From the NCBI GenBank assembly GCA_022059125.1, contig JAEUWY010000001.1:2294001-2358000 (forward strand): 64,000 nt of DNA. Reading direction: 5' to 3'. The notes beneath the pieces were generated by a model, which was not told where the DNA came from, did no database searches, and saw nothing but the letters and a program-made list of their open reading frames with translations. Positions 36,415 through 48,358 of this stretch are shown here, piece by piece. This stretch comes from Corynespora cassiicola. Its lineage: Eukaryota > Ascomycota > Dothideomycetes > Pleosporales > Corynesporascaceae. Position numbers and translations under genes: made by a program. Position 1 is the stretch's first letter. Each line of letters starts with the position of its first letter.

Positions 36415-37325
36415 GGCGAGTCACAAAAGGTACTTGATAGGGCTGGACTTCATACACCATGGGCCAATGGACTTCATTTGGGCATACAAAACTGGCGTTT
36501 AGGCATCTAAAAGGGGGATCACATAGGAACCGGTTCAGGTCGCACGATATACCCTAACGAATCACTGATGATGAAATCCTCGATTGCATTGTGTGCGTTG
36601 TCGTGCCGTCCTAAGCAGTAAGCATGCTGCCTACTCAAGCGCCGATGCTTGGCATATCCACGTGACTCCACCCCACCGCATCGGCCGTTGCGATGCGAAG
36701 TCGCCACAAAGGCCATGATTGGACTCCGGCAGAGATTTGCACGGCGGGCTGTACTCCGCACATCGACATCTTTTCCCTGCAGCACCGGTGAATACGGGCA
36801 TGCACGGCTAAGACGGCTCGGCGGCCCCGAAAGCATAGCTGTCAAAACGGGTCTTCTTGAACTGAGCACACTGGGGCCTCCAAGCGCGGGCCTTTCCCCC
36901 AAGCTTTTCCCAAGCTCGCGATTACCCTGAATAGACTCTCGGCTAGATGAAAGCTTGGTGTTGAGGCTCTGAGCCTTGTGGGGGTCGGTGTTGTGGTTCC
37001 AAACGGGCCTCCTGAAGCTTGGCCCGCACACAGTGTTGATGGCGTTGTCGACTTGCTTGCAGAGGGGTGTAGCCGTTTTGAAGCCGACCAGCATGATTGC
37101 GTTGAAGTGCGGCCAATTGATTAGTGCAGGGGGTAATTATAGGCGGGGATCGCCATCTCCACGAGAGCTATGAATCTCTTAAAACACGCCGTGGGTATCT
37201 CTCGCTTGTATCGCATTCAAGTGCACCGCAATCCGCCATCCGTCGTCTCGTCGTAGATGTTGCCATGATAGCATGTATGTGTGGCCATTATCCATTGTCC
37301 ATTGTCCCAAGTCCCTTGCCCCGTC
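36415..37325. other. Intergenic region between LTV1 and BET5 3' ends
   Basis: Convergent genes flank it. A 191-codon open frame on the minus strand (36519-37094) has no recognisable motif or plausible composition and is not called. Nothing else seen. Confidence 0.5.
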
Positions 37326-37923
37326 TCACGCGGGCAGCACGGCGGTGATGAAAGCCTCCAGGCCGCGCTCGAACATTTCGTTGGCAACGCCAATGCCGCC
37401 CGGGTGCTCGACGGGGGCCAGCGGGTTCTTGACTACGTACTCGACGTACAGGTTGGCCCAGATCTGGTGCAGGTAGGGACGCAGGTTGTTCTGCTTGGTG
37501 TCGGTGAGCATGACGAACTTCATGCGCGTGGGCGTCTCGTAGTAGTGCAGCTTGTACTCGCCGGTGCGGTAGGACAAGAAGGTGTCGTCGTCGCCGCCGA
37601 GCTTCTGCACCATGCTGCGCAGCGAGTAGACCAGGCCGAAGATGAGCTTCTCGTCGTCGGACTGTGACATGCCCTTGCGGGCGCCGGGCTGGGGCGGGGC
37701 GTCGCCGTTGCTAGCCATGCTGGAGCCCGAGGGCGGGCGCGGCGTCTTGGAGGCATTGGGAAGGGTCGGCGGGGTCCATCGCCTGCTGTAGATGCACTCG
37801 GCTGGAGTCACAATGTGGTCAGTGGCTTGCGTCGCGGGCGAGTGGAGCGGGGGCACGGGGGGACGGGGGGACGGGCGGCAGCTCACTGTGGCGATCGAAG
37901 ATGTAGAAGGAATACAGCACCAT
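37326..37923 (-). CDS. BET5: TRAPP complex subunit BET5 (TRAPPC1)
   Basis: Small core subunit of the TRAPP complexes, which activate Ypt1/Rab1 in ER-Golgi traffic. Exons 37887-37923 and 37326-37801 (85-bp intron) give 170 residues. Splicing creates MVLYSFYIFDRHTECIYSRRW, the expected longin-like N-terminus. The core follows: LIFGLVYSLRSMVQKLG, SYRTGEYKLHYYETPTRMKFVMLTD, YVEYVVKNPL. A Pro/Ser-rich insertion of about 35 residues (23-57) lies between the first strands; yeast Bet5 has a shorter one. Divergent from the CaMKK-like kinase gene. Confidence 0.93.
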
Positions 37924-38448
37924 GGCGGCGACGGCGGCGACGGCGTGAGGCTCGCGGCAGCAGAGACGAGGAGGCAAGGACGGGCCGGGTGGTGCGGAAT
38001 CGCAACGTCGCAGGTCGAGGCCGGGAGGTCTGGCGCCAAGGGGCGGCGCTCTACAGAACGTGGAGTTTGGGCCCCCGCCAAGGCCTTGTCCGCCTGTAGG
38101 CGGGCAGCTAGGGGGGCGAGTGTGGGCGGGCGTGGGCTGGATGTCAGTCTGTGCAGACGACGGCGGGTGATGATTTGAGGGCTGTCGCCTCGAGGCCTGA
38201 GGCTTTAGAAATTTACAGCAGCTGCTGCTGCCCCTCACGCCGACCCTTCTGCTCCACTGCCCGGCCTCCCAGGACCCCCAGGAACCCCCAGGACCGCCAG
38301 ACGACGTCCCAAGACGCGCCGCTCGAGCTGCCTCTGCCCGCGGCCGGCCTCTCCACCTTTCTGCGGCCTAGCCGTCTAGTCGTCGCCGCGCTGCCCGTAC
38401 ATCCCTTCCGTTTATCACTAGAGATACCGCTCGCTGCCCAGCCTCAGC
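37924..38448. promoter_or_regulatory. Divergent promoter region of BET5 and the CaMKK-like kinase
   Basis: 525 bp between two outward-facing start codons; GC-rich with pyrimidine-rich DNA just before the kinase start. No specific binding sites were recognised. Confidence 0.5.
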
Positions 38449-41242
38449 ATGCCGCCCTCCACCGCAACAAAGCTGCCCTCCGACACCGACATCCCCGGCC
38501 TCCACTCCTCGCAGAACGTGTCCCTCGATGTACCTGCTGTTGGCGAGGGCGGAAGACCACCACCAGTCAAGTTTATGTGCGCCCGCCCGCCTCTCCCATC
38601 CCTGCCCCGCGATGCCCTGCTGAGCTTCTTTACCCAGGTCTGCCCCCGCCTACCACAGTCCCCTCCGACACCACAAGCGCGCCGCCTCGAGCACGAGGCA
38701 CGTCAAGGTGAGCCGTCCCGCCCCAGACGAGCACCCGCCCCGGCCCTGACCCGCCGCAGGAGACGCTCAATGCCCGCTCCGAGTACAGCAACAGCGAGGA
38801 TGACGGCACCGCCCAGCACCGCATCAACCAGTACCTGATCCGCCAGGAGATCGGCCGCGGCTCCTTTGGCGCCGTGCACCTCGCCGTCGACCAGTATGGC
38901 AACGAATATGTGAGGATCCATCCACTAGACACAGACACAGACACAGACACGCTCCGGCCAGAGTGCCCCCCACCAAGATGCGCGTGGCCCACGACGACTG
39001 TCCCCATTGCCATCTGCTGACCCCCCGGACCGCAGGCTGTCAAAGAATTCTCAAAGTCCCGCCTCCGCAAGCGGGCACAGTCGAACCTCCTCCGCCGCCC
39101 CAGCGCGCGACGGCGCCGCCAGCATGCCCTGGCCGCTGGCATCGGCTTCAATTCGCCCCTGCACCGGCACTCTTCGTCTGACGACAACAACTCGCTCGAT
39201 CTGATCAAGGAGGAGATTGCCATCATGAAGAAGCTGAACCACCCCAACGTCGTCTCGCTGATCGAGGTCCTCGACGACCCGGAGGAGGACTCGCTATACA
39301 TGGTCATGGAGATGTGCAAGAAGGGCGTTGTGATGCAGGTAGGTCTCGACGACCGGGCAGACCCGTACGATGAGGAGCAGTGCCGGTGCTGGTTCCGAGA
39401 CATGATATTGGGCATTGAGTATCGTACGTCTCTCGGAACAAGCTTTAAATTAAGCTTCCACTGACACGTGCTTTAGTCCACGCCCAGGGAATCATCCACC
39501 GTGACATCAAACCCGACAACTGTCTCATCACCGACGACGATGTGCTCAAAATTGTCGACTTTGGTGTGTCCGAGATGTTTGATAAACAGGGCGAGATGAA
39601 GACCGCAAAATCCGCCGGCTCACCTGCCTTTATGCCGCCTGAACTGTGCGTGCCCAAGCACGGTCACGTTTCCGGAAAGGCTGCCGACATTTGGTCCATG
39701 GGCGTCACCTTGTATTGCCTCATGTTTGGCCGCATTCCATTTGAAAAGCACGGCATGATTGAGCTGTACCAGTCGATAAGAATGGATCGGCCAGAATTCG
39801 AGGTAGAGGTCAATGAGGATTTCAAGGATCTCATTCTTCGGCTTCTGCAAAAGGATCCCGAGAAGAGAATCACCATGGAAGAGATACGGGTATGGAATTG
39901 GATCATTCCGTTGGTTCTAACTTGCTAATGAGAGCAGGAACATCCGTGGGTAACGCGAAAAGGTACGGATCCGCTGCTGCCAACCTCTGAGAACGTCGCC
40001 GTCATCGTCGAGCCGCCTACGGATGAAGAAGTGAACGCCGCCATCACTGGAAACATGGGTCATCTGGTCACCGTGGTAAGTTGCAATCACCCGTTTCTTG
40101 CAATATCCTCCTCAAAATGACCGTTTGGAAGTACCGTTTCTGCCGTCGAAAGATCTCAGCTTTGTTCCGGAAAGCCCGTTGACTGATGTTACGGCAATTT
40201 CATCATGCTCGGTTGATCTTGTTGTGCTCAATTGTACTGACTTGTTCTCAAGGTTCGTGCAGTGAAGAGATTTAAACAGCTGCTCTTCAGGAGGCGGCCC
40301 GAACGCATGGAGGGAATTCTCGGCAGTGCATCTAGGATTGTACAGCCACCGCTGTCCATGAGGCCATCTGGTTTGCGCAAGTCGAAGTCACAGGATACCG
40401 ATGATCGACGACCAATCGAAGGAGCACTCACAACCGAGGGTGTACATCGAGAAATCAAGGTTGACAACAATATACATCGAGTACCGCATCACATCGACGA
40501 GATGGCATCGACGAAACCTGGATTCCGTGGGGCGGCCAACAGCCCTACAACAAAAGGCGCCGTCACCGGCAGCCCCATTGCTCCACAACCAGCCGGTTTG
40601 ACTGATGGCAAAGTGATACACGAGAGCATGTCATATCGACCTCCGGCTTCACAACCGATTCCTATCAATAGTATTTCAGCTTCGTCGGCACCGACGACTC
40701 CCATTGGTAAAGGACACGCCCACGATCCGCTGGAGGATGAAGTCTTTCTGAACATTGGCACTGGCGGAGATTGGCCACCGGGAAACCAGGACAATTTCAT
40801 TGTATCAGAATCGCCGTCGAACGTCGACATGGACGTGTACGAGACGGCATACCAGGAAGAGATACAACGCATCATCAAACGCAAGGAAGGCCGACGGCCG
40901 ACCCTCTACCTTACACGACGCGTGGAGAACTCGAGGTCGATCCGCGACACGGACGTCATCTTCGACCACGGACAAAACATCAAGCAGGAACTCAAGGGCG
41001 GGCTTAAGATGCTGGTCGAGAAGGCAAAGAAGGAGATCGAGGCGCGGGGCGAGCTGCAGAAGCAGCTCGAGGGCAAAGAGGGGAGGCTGAGCCGCACGAT
41101 GCGGAATGTCAGAGACGCGAAGCGACTGGTCGAGGAAGCGCGAGAGCAGGTCCGCGAGGAAGAACGCAGTCGGAGTGCGACGCCCATGGCTAGAGGCCTC
41201 AGCAGAAGTAGTACGCCCGTCGGGTCGAGCAAAGAGAGATGA
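38449..41242 (+). CDS. CaMKK / ELM-SAK1-type protein kinase
   Basis: Predicted upstream activating kinase of the calcium/calmodulin-kinase-kinase group, related to yeast Sak1/Tos3/Elm1 that activate Snf1. Seven exons: 38449-38576, 38638-38707, 38760-38909, 39036-39423, 39477-39889, 39938-40075 and 40253-41242, giving 758 residues. Motifs: G-loop GRGSFG (98-103), Lys119 in AVKEF, HRDIKPDN with Asp255, DFG at 273-275, and SPAFMPPEL in the activation segment. An Arg/Pro-rich insert (about 123-165) between the ATP lysine and helix C is the hallmark RP-insert of CaMKKs. The C-terminal 330 residues are mainly disordered and end in a coiled coil (about 690-745). The 177-bp last intron is longer than its neighbours but has a good CTGAC branch site. 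No clear calmodulin-binding site was identified. Confidence 0.92.
38929..38951 (+). repeat. Hexanucleotide repeat ACACAG in a kinase-gene intron
   Basis: About four units of AGACAC lie inside the 126-bp third intron. Confidence 0.75.
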
Positions 41243-41435
41243 GCGGCTACGCGGCGGCAGTGATGCACTGCCGAAACTTGCATAAGGGTATTCGGAGCCG
41301 GGCGTTGATTGATAACTGTGGACATTGGGCGAAGACGACTGTACAGAACAAACGGGATGGCATCGGATGGAATGGGATGGGACCTGGAATGCAGAGCAGA
41401 CTAGCGAACGAGGCACGCACTTTCACCCAGAACGC

Positions 41436-41478
41436 CTACCTATTTACCTATTTACCTACCTACCTACCTACCTACCTC
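41436..41478. repeat. TACC tetranucleotide microsatellite
   Basis: TACCTATT units lead into about seven consecutive TACC copies, downstream of the CaMKK-like gene. Confidence 0.9.
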
Positions 41479-42091
41479 CTCACCCTACTTGAGCTCCCTT
41501 GGTATTAGACTGTAGCGAACCGACGCTCCTGTGGGATATGTGTATACCTTCCAATGCCATGAGATTGTATTGGCAGAGTTTGTCCATTCTTGCGTGTGCG
41601 TGTGTCTTTGTGAGGTGTCGCTATAGTGCACGGCGGGGATGGGGCCTGCAGTAGTCTTGTGGGAACGAAGCGAAATGCATGCATGTGAGGTCGATGGAGA
41701 GAACCGAGAAAAGAAAGAAAGAAAAGGGGGTGGGGTCATGCAGTGTTCTGGATTCCAGAAGCAGATGAACCGGCTGATATCTGTCTGGATAAGTAGAAAG
41801 AACGTCGACAGGGTTGTTGTCGTTGTTTGTTCGAGTTGAGAAGAGTGATCAGGATAAAGCGGCTGTATAGTAGTATGTCGAATTCCATATCTGGGCAGCT
41901 TGTGGATCAGCCGGTGGTGCCTAGGTGTTTTCGATGTAAAAGTCGTGTCCCGAGCCCATTGGAGTGAGGGTTTGAGGAAAGAGTGTCGTGGTGGATTGAA
42001 GGGCACGAAAAAGCGCGGCTTCCATGGAGAACGGGCATGAGAAGTGCGCCGAGGAAAAATGTACAGAAGAAGCGGAAAAGGTGTCTACATA

Positions 42092-42105
42092 CCTACCTAG
42101 GTAGG
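42092..42105. repeat. Perfect 14-bp palindrome CCTACCTAGGTAGG
   Basis: Each half is the exact reverse complement of the other. A similar shorter CTACCTAGGTA occurs near 15639-15650. Whether it is a protein-binding site is unknown. Confidence 0.8.
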
Positions 42106-45100
42106 CACGCGACAAGGGAGGGTGGAGGTTGACCGGGTTGACGATAGCCGCCACGAACGGAACCTGCCGGTGACCAAAGAGTATCCACCGTCTCCGCAGC
42201 GAGGATGGAGAGCTCGCGCACTGTGATAACAGAGGTCAGGAAAGGAATAGCTCGCCTCGTAGCAATTGAGTGCAGGTGGTATGGAGCAGGGGTTCTCATG
42301 ACTGAACCTTCCAAGGCAGGAAGGATTGAACGGTCATCTGACCAGAGACGAAAGGAAAGCCGCAGCCCAGGACAGCACGCATGTTGGCATGGTCGAAGGA
42401 AGGCCCCACGAGCAGTGGGTGGAGGCCATGGGAGAAACACCGCATGCGAGAAAAAGAATCGGGTCTGTAGAAGAAAAAAAGAAAAACTCGAATCCTGAAA
42501 TTTGGCTCCGGTGTTATTGTTTACCTCATCACCTCAGGCACTTGGCTCAAGCAGCCAGCCCTAGAGGCGACTGGCTCATGACAGCAAGCGTGTGTACCTA
42601 CTCCACTCAGCCTAGTGCACGATGGGACAGCCCCTCCCTCTCGGTCGAAGAAACTAACCTCGGGACCCGCGCTGTCAACATCCGCCACGGCGGCGCCAAC
42701 AAGGCCAGCGTGGACCTGCTCCGTTTGTGGGTAAACAAGTCGGGCCATTGATTATCCGGCTCTCGTAGGGCTAGCACGGAAAAGGAGCTTCATGAGGGGG
42801 GTGGAGGGGAAAGAGCGGCGACGCCGAACTTATTTGTGCTGCGCTTTGGGATTTTTTCTTCTTCTTGTTGAGTGTGGGCGCGGGTAGAGCCAGCCGAGTA
42901 GGTTCCGGTATTCCGGCTTGTGGCTTCTCACGAGGGGAATCTCTGCAGCCACATGATGCATACCGAGTCGCCGCAATTGAATACCCGCCGGCTGGCCGTG
43001 GGGTGGGGACGCGCTAGGTACGTGGCTGGTCGGGAACTGAGGCTGGTGCATGCGGCTAGTGAAGAGGCTGTGCTGCATGGTGCCCTCGCATTGTCTTGGG
43101 CGTGTACCTCGCAATAAGCAGGACCAAGATGATGCGAAGATCGTCTTCTTGTACAAGTTCACCGTCGACAAGTGACCGGTTAGCCCTCGGCTAGGCAGGT
43201 TTGAATGATTTGCAATGACTCGGTGTGACGTGAATTGTGGATTTCCCTGCTACGGCATGTGGGGAGGCGTGCCACTGCAGCGGTAGAAGAGGTGATTTTT
43301 ATGTAACCATGTGCAAAGCAACGTGACGAGGACGCTGCTATGCCATGCCTCATCGATCAAGGGCCTGTTCCAGGGTTGGCTGTGTTGCAGAGTGTTGGCT
43401 GTGCGGCCATCTAAGCGATGGCCACACATGGTGGAAAAGTAGAGAGAAAAAAAAAAGCAGTTTGGTTTCTGAGCTTGCCTACTTCGGCCGAACACAAGCT
43501 ACTGGCGGATGCGGAAGTTTTCAGCTCGGACGTCGCGGGAGGTAGATAGACTTTGCAAGGATGAAAAAGCTTAACGTAACGACGCTTGGGACTGGAATCT
43601 CCACGGCGGGGCCATTGTTGGGACCAACCCAGCTGCTAAATGATGGAGTGAAATGAGGTGTCTTGCCTTTCCACATTGGGGAGCCCCATGCGCCGAGACT
43701 GGTGAGGCAGTAAATACGGCCTCGAGCCACGTGCAGAGCCTGCTCACGGCCAGGGCAGGCCCCTACAAGCTGAGGGGTTCAAGTGCACACGTACTTGGGT
43801 CCCGGCTAGTGCAGGACGGCTAGCCAACGCCAAGCATGAGCCATGGACAGATGTATTCCCAGAGGCCCGGGGGAGCTCGGACTGAAGGATGCGTGGGTGC
43901 TGGGATATGTGTCGGGTAAGAGGTGGCTGACGATCATGATGATGGCCACGATGATGGCCATGACGATGGAGTGTCACTGATGCCGCGCCTACCCGGGAAG
44001 CCAAGTAATAACAAGCAACGTTCCATGCAGCTAGAGAAATGGCAGCTGTCACAACAAGCAGCCACTGCCTCGTGATAGAGACCATGATGTGATCGGCAAA
44101 AGCAATGCGAGCAGCCACGCGAGAGGTGGAATGGGAGGGTCTGGACCGCGACCTGCACCGCAATCGACGCGATTGACTCCTTGGAGGCTCAGTCAGTGGC
44201 AGAAGGTGTACAACCACCGAGACGGCTTGGGCCGCCGTGACTGAGTCGCTCCATGACGAGAATTGCCAAGCAGAAAATCAAACACGCTCTGCTGCGCCGT
44301 GAAAGCTTCTCGGGAAGCCTGTATCATGGCGGCAACATGATGTCGGGGCAGGCCGGAGGGGGGTGGGGGCATGGATTGTCGGGGCGACGTTGGCTCCCTA
44401 TCACGGCTGAAATTGGCCATTGTTCTAGACGGGCATGTGCTGCTGGCCAAGCCTAGGATATGGTGGTGGGTTTCCAAAAGCGGAGGTTTGGACATGAGGT
44501 GTCCATCTTACAAATCTAACGGGGGAACAGCGGGCCGCGCTGGTGCGGCAGAAATCCACGAGCGATTTCGGACATTGGCCGGGGGTGGTGGTGTGGCCGA
44601 GATGCAGATCAGCTAGGGGCTTGGTGGTGGTGGTGTTGTTCTCGCTGGCGTTGTGGCCAGGGCAATGCGTGTCGGAAGCGACCGACGCTGTGCACATGGA
44701 AAGGCAAGTACCGCAGCATCAGTCAGGGCAGCCGTGGTCCGTTCCTGGAAATAGAAGTCCAATGAAAACGACGCTAGGAACCACGGGCTCGGCGCAGCAG
44801 CAGTGGGATGGTGCCATTCGAAAGGGGATGTGGGAGCGTGAACCGATATGCATGGCTGCTGGAATGTCCGTCTGGCTCACGGGCGGGCGGCGACTGGAGG
44901 CCTCTGGCGGCACGGGCGTCAGGCGGAGGCCGTGAGACGACAGGCTGTGGTTCGCTGTGAGCAGAAGGCTACAAGACGAAGCCTCGAGCCGTCCCGCAGG
45001 GCTCCACCGGCGGTGCTGGGAGCACTGGCTGCTAGCCCCTGTGTGGACGTGTTGAGGGCGATGGCGACGCCTTGGATCGTGGCCTGGCGGCCGAGGACGG

Positions 45101-45628
45101 GCCAAGGGGGCTTCAGGAGCCTTTGCTTTGTGTAAGCCTTCTGAGTATGCGTGTGTATGCGAGTGTATGCGCCGAGCCAGCTGTAGGACGAGCATCGGGG
45201 GCGGGCCAATCAGGGGCCATGCAAAGGGCAGGGCGCGGCGCCGTCTAGGGCGCACTGAGCCCGAGCCGATGGGCCTAACCAGGAGGGCGGAATGCGGGCC
45301 ACGTCTGTGCGAGGCATTTGCAGCGTCGCAGATGCAAGAAGCGCCGTGATGGCATGCATGGCGAGCGGGCTGAGGGAATTATGAGTGGCCGGCGGCTGGA
45401 CCCTGGGAGCGGAGGCAGGATGGAGAGGGCATGGTTAGTGAGTTGCGGTGAGGGCTGGAGGGGCTGGAGGGGCTGCAGGCCGCCCGGGCGTGGTGAGATG
45501 GGAGCAGCGAGCTGCGAAATGCGGGGCACCGAAGCGCGGCAGCTCCAGTGCATCGCGCGCCAACGGCCGGTACGAGGTACAGGCTAGGGGGACGGCTACT
45601 GGTACGGCCACTGCTGGTACAGGCTACC

Positions 45629-45680
45629 GGGTGCGGGTGCGGGTGCGGTTGCGGTTGCGGTTGTGGTGCGGTGCGGTGCC
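45629..45680. repeat. Hexameric GC-rich repeat GGGTGC/GGTTGC/GGTGC
   Basis: A continuous run of GGGTGC units passes into GGTTGC and then GGTGC units, with no spacer. Confidence 0.8.
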
Positions 45681-46151
45681 CTGCCATGCCCTGCCCTGCG
45701 GTGCTGAAAATTGCAGACAAAATTTGCCCACGAGTGGACTCTGGCGCCCGGCAGCAGCCCCAATCCAGCCAGGAGCCAGCGCCTGCGCGCCGGACGACTT
45801 CGGGCGACGCTGGACGCTGGTGGTTGCTCGCGAGCCTCCATGAGTAATGCGCAGACGTCATGGCACGGAGCCCGCAAGCTCGCAGCAAGAAAAAAAAGGT
45901 TTGTCGCCAGGCCAGCCCGCCAGGCCAACGTGATCCGAGGACACACAAAGGCCGGGCGGGCGCCTTTCACTGGCCGGCACGCTCAACGGCTGCCGCGCTT
46001 TGATGAGGGCAGCTCAGTAGTCTGGCCGTCCCTCCTGGCCGCCCTCCTGGCCGTCCCTTTGCCGGTGCGCGATTTATTTCGCAAGTGGGCAGTGCAGAGC
46101 GCGCTGTAATATTTGACGGCCGCCGAGGGCCAAGTACCGTCTACCTCTGTC

Positions 46152-46209
46152 GCCCTCCAAACCCCAAACCCCAAAGCCGCCAAACCGCCAAACCGCCAAA
46201 CCCCCCCAA
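46152..46209. repeat. Short repeats AAACCCC and CCAAACCG
   Basis: Two or three AAACCCC units are followed by three CCAAACCG units and a C run. It is in a pyrimidine-rich stretch upstream of the kinase gene and is interstitial, not a telomere. Confidence 0.7.
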
Positions 46210-46810
46210 GCCGCCTACCCGCGCTGCTGCGTTCGCGCACTGCACTCTGGCACGCACCGACTCGCACCGACACGTCCGCTGTCCTGTGCCCAGACGCCCG
46301 ACATCATCCGCGCCGATCATCTCGGGTGGCTGTGCTGGCCCAGTCAAGCCCCCCCAAACCTGCCCGTGGACCCCGACCACCTGGTGCCTCTGAGCGTGCC
46401 ACTCCCAGGCCCAGCGCTCCCAGTTGCCAGCGCCCGGTTTGAGTTTGTAATCCGCTGGAATCCGCCTGAGAACCTGCTGCTGCTTTCCACGCATTCCACC
46501 CCTCTCACGCACGCCTGCCCGCCTTTTCCCCCTCCAAACTCTGCCCGCCCGCGCAGGAGCGTCCGCCGCTGATTCGGCCACCCTGACTTGGTATAATAAG
46601 TCAAGCCGCCCAACGCTCCCTCCCCAACCACATTTCCACCTCCACCACCGCTCCCCACGCGCCGACGCCGTTTTGCTGGTTTTTCAATAACAACTTCTGG
46701 GCTGCGCCCCAGCCCTCGAGACACGTCCGTCTCTCTTGGATCCCCTTCCTCCTCCGTCACAGCCTACCACCAAACGAGCACTCACCGCCGAATCCGGCCT
46801 TCTCCCCACC

Positions 46811-48358
46811 ATGGCCGCCCCCGCTACCACCACCCCCAAAACCACCACGGCCAAATCTCAGGCCTCGCCAGTGCCCTCGGCCTCGACTGCCTCGTCGGTC
46901 CAGTCCCAGCCCGACACAGCATTCACCCTGCCGCCCTCGTCCAATCCCGTCGCAAATGGCGTCCAGGCCAACGGCGATGGTCTCCTCAAGCCCAAGAAGC
47001 CCACCATGTCGTCGCGCATCAGTGGCATGTTTGCGCGCAAGGACGACAGCAGAGACGCCTCCAAGACGAACCTCATCGCCGAGAAGAATGGCGAGGCGAA
47101 GACGGTCAACGGTGGCGCAAACAGCGCCCGCCCGCCGCCCTCCCGCCAGACTTCGCTCACCAAGAAGGAAGGCGCCAGCACCCCCTACAAACGCTTCTGG
47201 GTCAACGAGGGTGGCGCCCACGAGCATCACCTCAAGGTTGCGAAGCGTCAGGAAAAGCTATCCGACATGTTCCAGAACCTGATGCTGGGCAAAAAGAAAG
47301 ACAGCCCCACCGACGATCAGCCGTTGAGTCTGATGGCCAACTGGGTCGATGTCATGCGCAACGAGAAGGAGAAACTCGCCGAGCAGAAGCGAGAGGCCGG
47401 CAATACGTCGCAGACTCTGGTGCAGAAGTACGGAAAGTGCCAAGAAGTGGTGGGCCGCGGTGCCTTCGGTATCGTTCGCGTTGCACACAAGACGGATGCA
47501 AAGGACCCGAAGCGCGAGCAGCTGTACGCTGTCAAGGAGTTCAAGCAGCGCCCTGGAGAGTCCGCCAAGAAGTATCAAAAGCGCCTGACGGCCGAGTTCT
47601 GCATATCCTCTTCCATGCAACATCCCAACGTCATCAACACGCTGGATCTTCTCCAGGACGAAAAGGGCACCTACTGCGAGGTCATGGAGTACTGCTCGGG
47701 CGGCGATCTCTATACCCTCGTGCTTGCAGCCGGCCAGCTCGAAGTTGCCGAGGCTGATTGCTTCTTCAAGCAACTCATGCGAGGCGTCGAGTACATGCAC
47801 GAAATGGGTGTCGCCCACCGGGACCTAAAGCCCGAGAACCTTCTCTTGACCCAGCATGGCTCCATCAAGATTACCGACTTCGGTAACGGCGAGTGCTTCC
47901 GCATGGCCTGGGAAAAGGAGGCTCACATGACCGCCGGACTTTGTGGTTCCGCCCCGTACATTGCACCTGAGGAGTACGTGGACAAGGAATTCGACCCTCG
48001 TGCCGTCGACGTGTGGGCTTGTGGCATCATCTACATGGCCATGCGTACCGGCCGTCACCTTTGGCGCGTTGCTCAAAAGGGCGAGGACGAGTTCTTCGAC
48101 CGCTACCTCGAGGACCGCAAGGAAGAGGCCGGATACAGGCCTATAGAAGTGTTACGACGAGTGAGTACCCACCAACTCTACCCGAGTTTATTGTCATTGT
48201 CCTTCGCAGTTGCTAATGTTGCATAGCGTCAATGCCGCAACGTCATTTATTCTATCCTCGACCCCAACCCCACCCGTCGTCTCACTGCGCACCAAGTCCT
48301 GTTCTCCGAATGGGTCAAGGAAATCAAAGTCTGCCATGCAGGCAACGAAGGCTTTTAA
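46811..48358 (+). CDS. HAL4/SAT4-type serine/threonine protein kinase
   Basis: Member of the fungus-specific NPR/HAL kinase group; yeast relatives (Sat4/Hal4, Hal5) regulate ion homeostasis and nutrient-permease stability. Exons 46811-48160 and 48227-48358 (66-bp intron) give 493 residues. An unstructured Ser/Thr/Pro-rich N-terminus (1-140) precedes the kinase domain. Motifs: GRGAFGIVRVAHK near 214, AVKEF near 240, HRDLKPENLL near 335, DFGNGECF near 356, and APEEYVDKEFDPRAVDVWACG. Subdomain XI (NPTRRLTAHQVL) is supplied by the second exon, and the protein ends shortly after the domain. The ATG at 46811 is the first in frame. The transcript probably has a long pyrimidine-rich leader. Confidence 0.9.

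Larger units (their letters stand above)
41243..46810. other. 5.6-kb gene-poor, repeat-rich region
   Basis: No convincing gene between the CaMKK-like and HAL-type kinase genes. Base composition drifts from balanced (41.2-43.7 kb) to GC-rich (44.2-46.8 kb). Several microsatellites and a perfect 14-bp palindrome occur. The last several hundred bases before 46811 are pyrimidine-rich on the plus strand and probably form the leader of the downstream kinase. Confidence 0.55.

Noticed and set aside
36519..37094. 191-codon minus-strand open frame between LTV1 and BET5
   Set aside because: No recognisable motif, poor protein-like composition and no supporting splice or family signal.
46152..46209. 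AAACCCC repeats resembling telomeric DNA
   Set aside because: Only two or three irregular units, internal between genes; unlike the TTAGGG type used by filamentous ascomycetes.
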